This document shows, one piece after another, positions 7,303 to 9,493 of a DNA stretch of 9,493 nt. How positions within the stretch are numbered: position 1 is the first letter of the stretch; each line of letters opens with the position of its first letter. Made by a program: the position numbers and the translations under genes. The notes beneath the pieces were generated by a model. The model made no database searches. It was not told the origin of the DNA and was given only the letters and a program-made list of their open reading frames with translations. Source of the stretch: Cytophagaceae bacterium (GTDB taxonomy: Bacteria; Bacteroidota; Bacteroidia; Cytophagales; Spirosomataceae); the NCBI GenBank assembly GCA_947461155.1, contig CANHKE010000023.1:1-9493 (forward strand), given 5' to 3'.

Positions 7303-8490
7303 CTATTCCGATTTCGGTCCTAAGGCATTTCGACGCTCACCACGTTCCATTAATCCACTGGCACGCAACACGGAAAAATCCCCGTAGCGATTTCGCAGAT
7401 GATCCATCGCGCCATACAAAGGCACCAAACGTGCCCCATCATCAAACAAACTGAGTTGCTCCTGTCCTTGTAACAATTTGGAAAAGCGCACCCCAATCAG
7501 CCGAATCAATAAACGGCGGTCATACAATTTCGCAAACAACTCATGCACCGCCGGAATCAAACGGTGATCACTCGCGGAAGCCGGAATGCTGATTTGACGG
7601 GTATGCGTATCGAAATTCGAATAACGTAATTTGACCGTGATGCATGAGGTGCATTGACCAAGTTTGCGCAGGTCATAGGCTAGCTGCTCGGTGAGCGAAC
7701 CCAAGATGCGCCGCAACAAAGCCACATCCGTCGTGTCTTGCTCAAACGTAATCTCCTTGGATAGCGACTTCTGCTCCGAATACGGGACAACTGGACGTAA
7801 ATCAATGCCATTCGCTCGCTCCCACAACATGACCCCGGATTTACCAAAAGTCCGTTCCAAGACCTTCAGTGGCATTTGACTGAGGGTACCCACATGCACA
7901 ATACCCATGTTTCGGAGGGTTTGGGCCGTTACCGCTCCAATCATCGGAATCTTCCCAACCGTCATGGGTGCTAAAAATGATTTCTCCTCTCCCGGCAATA
8001 CCTGAAATTGGCCCGCTGGTTTGACGTGATTCGTGGCAACTTTGGAAACCGTTTTATTGACCGATAAGCCAAACGAAATCTGCAAACCCGTTTCCGTATG
8101 AATGCGTTTCCGGAGATCCGTCGCAAATTGGTACGAACCAAAAAAGCGTTCCATCCCCGTCATATCCAAATAAAACTCATCGATCGACGCCTTCTCCACC
8201 ACCGGAGCTTGTTCCATAATCATGCGCGTCACCCAATCCGAATGCTGCGCATAGGCCTCAAAATCCCCCCGCAACACAATCGCGTCCGGACATAACTTCA
8301 AGGCCATGCGCATCGGCATCGCCGAACGAACGCCAAAGGCCCGCGTCTCATAACTACATGCGGCCACAACGCCACGGTCCGACAGCCCGCCTACAATCAC
8401 CGGCTTCCCCACAAGACGCGTGTCTCGGAGTCGCTCGACGGAGACAAAGAACGAATCTAAGTCCATGTGCACAATGGCGCGATCTTGCAT
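7303..8490 (-). CDS. dinB: Y-family DNA polymerase (DinB / Pol IV type)
   Basis: A low-fidelity Y-family polymerase that inserts nucleotides opposite damaged bases. Its 395 residues have the family layout: palm and fingers (about 5-165) with HMDLDSFF at 8-15 and SIDEFYLD at 102-109, thumb with helix-hairpin-helix (about 170-230; PMIGAVTAQTLRNMGI at 182-197), and little finger (about 240-345). The catalytic acids D10, D104 and E105 are all present, and F15 falls at the steric-gate position. The tail has QLSLF at 345-349, which matches the beta-clamp consensus QL[SD]LF exactly; about 46 residues follow it, so the motif is not terminal. Intact active-site residues separate it from ImuB proteins, which have lost them. 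It is the first gene of the operon with the dnaE-like gene and diverges from the S24 regulator, which probably controls it. ATG at 8490 gives the normal short lead before the first beta strand; no Shine-Dalgarno is visible. Confidence 0.96.
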   Translation of the reverse strand: MQDRAIVHMDLDSFFVSVERLRDTRLVGKPVIVGGLSDRGVVAACSYETRAFGVRSAMPMRMALKLCPDAIVLRGDFEAYAQHSDWVTRMIMEQAPVVEKASIDEFYLDMTGMERFFGSYQFATDLRKRIHTETGLQISFGLSVNKTVSKVATNHVKPAGQFQVLPGEEKSFLAPMTVGKIPMIGAVTAQTLRNMGIVHVGTLSQMPLKVLERTFGKSGVMLWERANGIDLRPVVPYSEQKSLSKEITFEQDTTDVALLRRILGSLTEQLAYDLRKLGQCTSCITVKLRYSNFDTHTRQISIPASASDHRLIPAVHELFAKLYDRRLLIRLIGVRFSKLLQGQEQLSLFDDGARLVPLYGAMDHLRNRYGDFSVLRASGLMERGERRNALGPKSE

Positions 8491-8512
8491 AAAATTGGTA
8501 GCTATTTGGGTA

Positions 8513-8567
8513 ATTCGAATACCTTTCGTAACTTCGATGAGTATACGATTAAATATTGGATACGAAT
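8513..8567. promoter_or_regulatory. Candidate operator pair between dinB and the S24 regulator
   Basis: The 108 bases between the two divergent genes hold ATTCGAATACC at 8513-8523 and GGATACGAAT at 8558-8567. The second is the first read backwards on the other strand, apart from one substitution and one missing base. The left copy contains the perfect palindrome ATTCGAAT and lies about 25-35 bases from the dinB start; the right copy lies about 30-40 bases from the regulator start. Related TCGTA/TACGA half-sites occur at 8526-8530 and 8544-8548. One site per gene would suit a repressor that controls both genes. No clear Bacteroidota promoter box is seen on either strand here. Chance remains possible in an A/T-rich gap. 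Confidence 0.35.
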
Positions 8568-8598
8568 TTTATTCATTTTACTTAGATAAGCAAATCGC

Positions 8599-9300
8599 AT
8601 GAGCACTTTTTTTAGTCAGAATTTACGTTTTTTACGCAGCAAGATGTCCGAGAAAACATCGCAAGAAAAACTGGCTGAATTAATCAATATCAAGAAGCCC
8701 ACCTTAGGCTCCTACGAATCCGGCAGAGCAGAACCGAAATATGCCGATCTCATCGAAATAGCTGCCTTTTTCAAGGTAGAGGTGGATGAATTACTCAAAG
8801 AAGATTTGTCGAAAAGACTACCTGGTATGGCCAACAAGCCTAAGCTACGTATTTTAGCCACGACGGTAGATTCCAATAACGAAGAGAATATCGAGATGGT
8901 CCCGGTCAAAGCTTTGGCCGGATACACGGCTTCCTATGACGACGTGGAATTCATTCAAGAACTACCCACCTTCCAAGTACCCTTCTTACCGCGCGATAAA
9001 AAATACCGCGTATTCCCGATTAAAGGCGAATCCATGTTGCCCTTGCAACCAGGCTCTTTAGTCTTCGCGGAATACGTAGAAGATTGGACCGCCATCAAAG
9101 ACGGAACCATCTGCATTGTGGTCACACGCGAGGACGGTGTGGTATTGAAACAAGTCATTAATCACTTGGCGGAACGGAAGGTGTTAATCCTTAACTCAAC
9201 CAACAAGACCTATGATCCCTATCCGATTCTCGGATCTGAAATCCAAGAAATCTGGAAGTTCGCGGGGTATTTTCATAGTGATTTTCCGAATGCAGAGTAG
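8599..9300 (+). CDS. LexA-like regulator: XRE helix-turn-helix fused to S24 self-cleaving peptidase
   Basis: A DNA-binding regulator of the phage repressor/LexA type, expected to block its target genes until DNA damage triggers self-cleavage. Its 233 residues hold an N-terminal XRE helix-turn-helix (about 7-68; recognition region around SQEKLAELINIKKPTLGSYE, 21-40, then SGRAEP), a linker, and a C-terminal S24 domain (about 100-225). The nucleophile is S145 in GESM and the general base is K184 in VVLKQV; A107-G108 in KALAGYT fits the Ala-Gly bond cut in LexA. The DNA-binding domain is XRE-type, not the winged helix of classical LexA, so this is a CI/HdiR-like architecture and the name lexA is avoided. 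It is divergent from the dinB and dnaE-like operon, the usual layout for a local repressor. The ATG at 8599 has an A-rich leader. A heptamer array begins 4 bases after the stop. Confidence 0.95.
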   Translation: MSTFFSQNLRFLRSKMSEKTSQEKLAELINIKKPTLGSYESGRAEPKYADLIEIAAFFKVEVDELLKEDLSKRLPGMANKPKLRILATTVDSNNEENIEMVPVKALAGYTASYDDVEFIQELPTFQVPFLPRDKKYRVFPIKGESMLPLQPGSLVFAEYVEDWTAIKDGTICIVVTREDGVVLKQVINHLAERKVLILNSTNKTYDPYPILGSEIQEIWKFAGYFHSDFPNAE

Positions 9301-9304
9301 AGTT

Positions 9305-9391
9305 GTCAGTCACTAGTCGTCAGTCGCTAGTCGAATCTGGGCCTCTTACCTCTTACCTCTTACCTCTTACCTCTTAATTCCAACGTCTAAT
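9305..9391. repeat. Second heptamer repeat array, in the tex leader
   Basis: The gap from 4 bases after the S24 regulator stop to 4 bases before the tex ATG again divides into 7-base units: GTCAGTC, ACTAGTC, GTCAGTC, GCTAGTC, GAATCTG, a 3-base slip (GGC), CTCTTAC four times, CTCTTAA, TTCCAAC, GTCTAAT. Read on the other strand the last units are ATTAGAC, GTTGGAA and GTAAGAG, close to GTTAGAC, GTTGGAC and GTGAGAG of the array at 4217-4384. The two are therefore members of one dispersed family, here mainly in the opposite orientation after the slip. Any tex promoter must lie in or before this array. Confidence 0.92.
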
Positions 9392-9395
9392 CAAT

Positions 9396-9493
9396 ATGAT
9401 TCCCAAAATAGCCTCCGCCCTAGGCATTCACGAAAACCAAGTTCGTAAAACCATCGCACTACTCGATGAAGGCGCAACGATTCCTTTCATCTC
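9396..9493 (+). CDS. tex: Tex family RNA-binding protein, N-terminal fragment (runs off the right edge)
   Basis: Only 32 full codons are present, but they match the opening of Tex closely: KIASALGIHENQVRKTIALL followed by DEGATIPFIS, where the family typically has an LGI..QV..TI.LLDEGATVPFIARYRK pattern. Tex is a conserved cytoplasmic nucleic-acid-binding protein with an N-terminal helical domain, a YqgF-like fold, helix-hairpin-helix and a C-terminal S1 domain; it has been linked to transcription and RNA handling. Only the first helices are visible here. The ATG at 9396 sits 4 bases after the end of the heptamer array and has no Shine-Dalgarno sequence. It reads in the same direction as the S24 regulator, 95 bases downstream, so either shared or separate transcription is possible. 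Confidence 0.88.
   Translation, partial: MIPKIASALGIHENQVRKTIALLDEGATIPFI

Noticed and set aside
7303..8490. Calling the Y-family protein ImuB
   Set aside because: ImuB lacks the catalytic acids, while D10, D104 and E105 are present here; no imuA-like gene is adjacent.
8491..8598. Bacteroidota -33/-7 promoter for dinB or the S24 gene
   Set aside because: No TAnnTTTG match on either strand; the best minus-strand pair (TTTG then TAAAATTC 19 bases on) matches the -7 box only partly.
8599..9300. Calling the S24 regulator LexA
   Set aside because: Its DNA-binding domain is XRE-type, not the winged helix of LexA.

Overview
The window looks like a chromosomal segment from a member of the Bacteroidota (Cytophagales- or Saprospiria-like; the rank below phylum is a guess). 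The evidence is the protein style, start sites with A/T-rich leaders and no clear Shine-Dalgarno sequence, and two matches to the Bacteroidota -7 promoter box (TAnnTTTG) between polA and pdxH. It is housekeeping DNA plus one accessory DNA-damage cassette. I see no transposase, phage gene, tRNA, rRNA or CRISPR array.

Layout from left to right. The N-terminal part of a family 2 glycosyltransferase (1-682, minus) follows polA (693-3518, minus) after 10 bases and probably reads from the same transcript. polA is divergent from pdxH (3584-4216, plus) across 65 bases holding two facing -7 boxes. pdxH converges on a DnaE-type polymerase (4381-7299, minus); the whole gap between them is an array of 7-base repeats that reverses strand composition half way. 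The dnaE-like gene is the second gene of a tight operon behind dinB (7303-8490, minus; 3 bases apart). Divergent from dinB, across 108 bases with an inverted repeat, is a HTH-XRE/S24 LexA-like regulator (8599-9300, plus). A second array of the same 7-base family fills the gap to the start of tex (9396 to the window end, plus).

Functional reading. The regulator, dinB and dnaE together look like a damage-inducible translesion synthesis unit. The layout resembles the lexA/imuA/imuB/dnaE2 cassettes of other phyla, but there is no imuA and the Y-family protein keeps its catalytic residues, so it is not a plain ImuB. The DnaE copy is short, ends after its OB domain and has lost most PHP metal ligands. 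DinB carries a textbook beta-clamp motif, DnaE a degenerate one, and PolA a plausible one in its linker. The regulator shows the parts of a self-cleaving repressor: an Ala-Gly site, a Ser and a Lys.

The most unusual DNA-level feature is the dispersed heptamer family (GTTAGAC, GTTGGAC, GTCAGTC, GTAAGAG and GTGAGAG-like units). It occurs in both orientations at two intergenic sites about 5 kb apart and fills each gap almost exactly.
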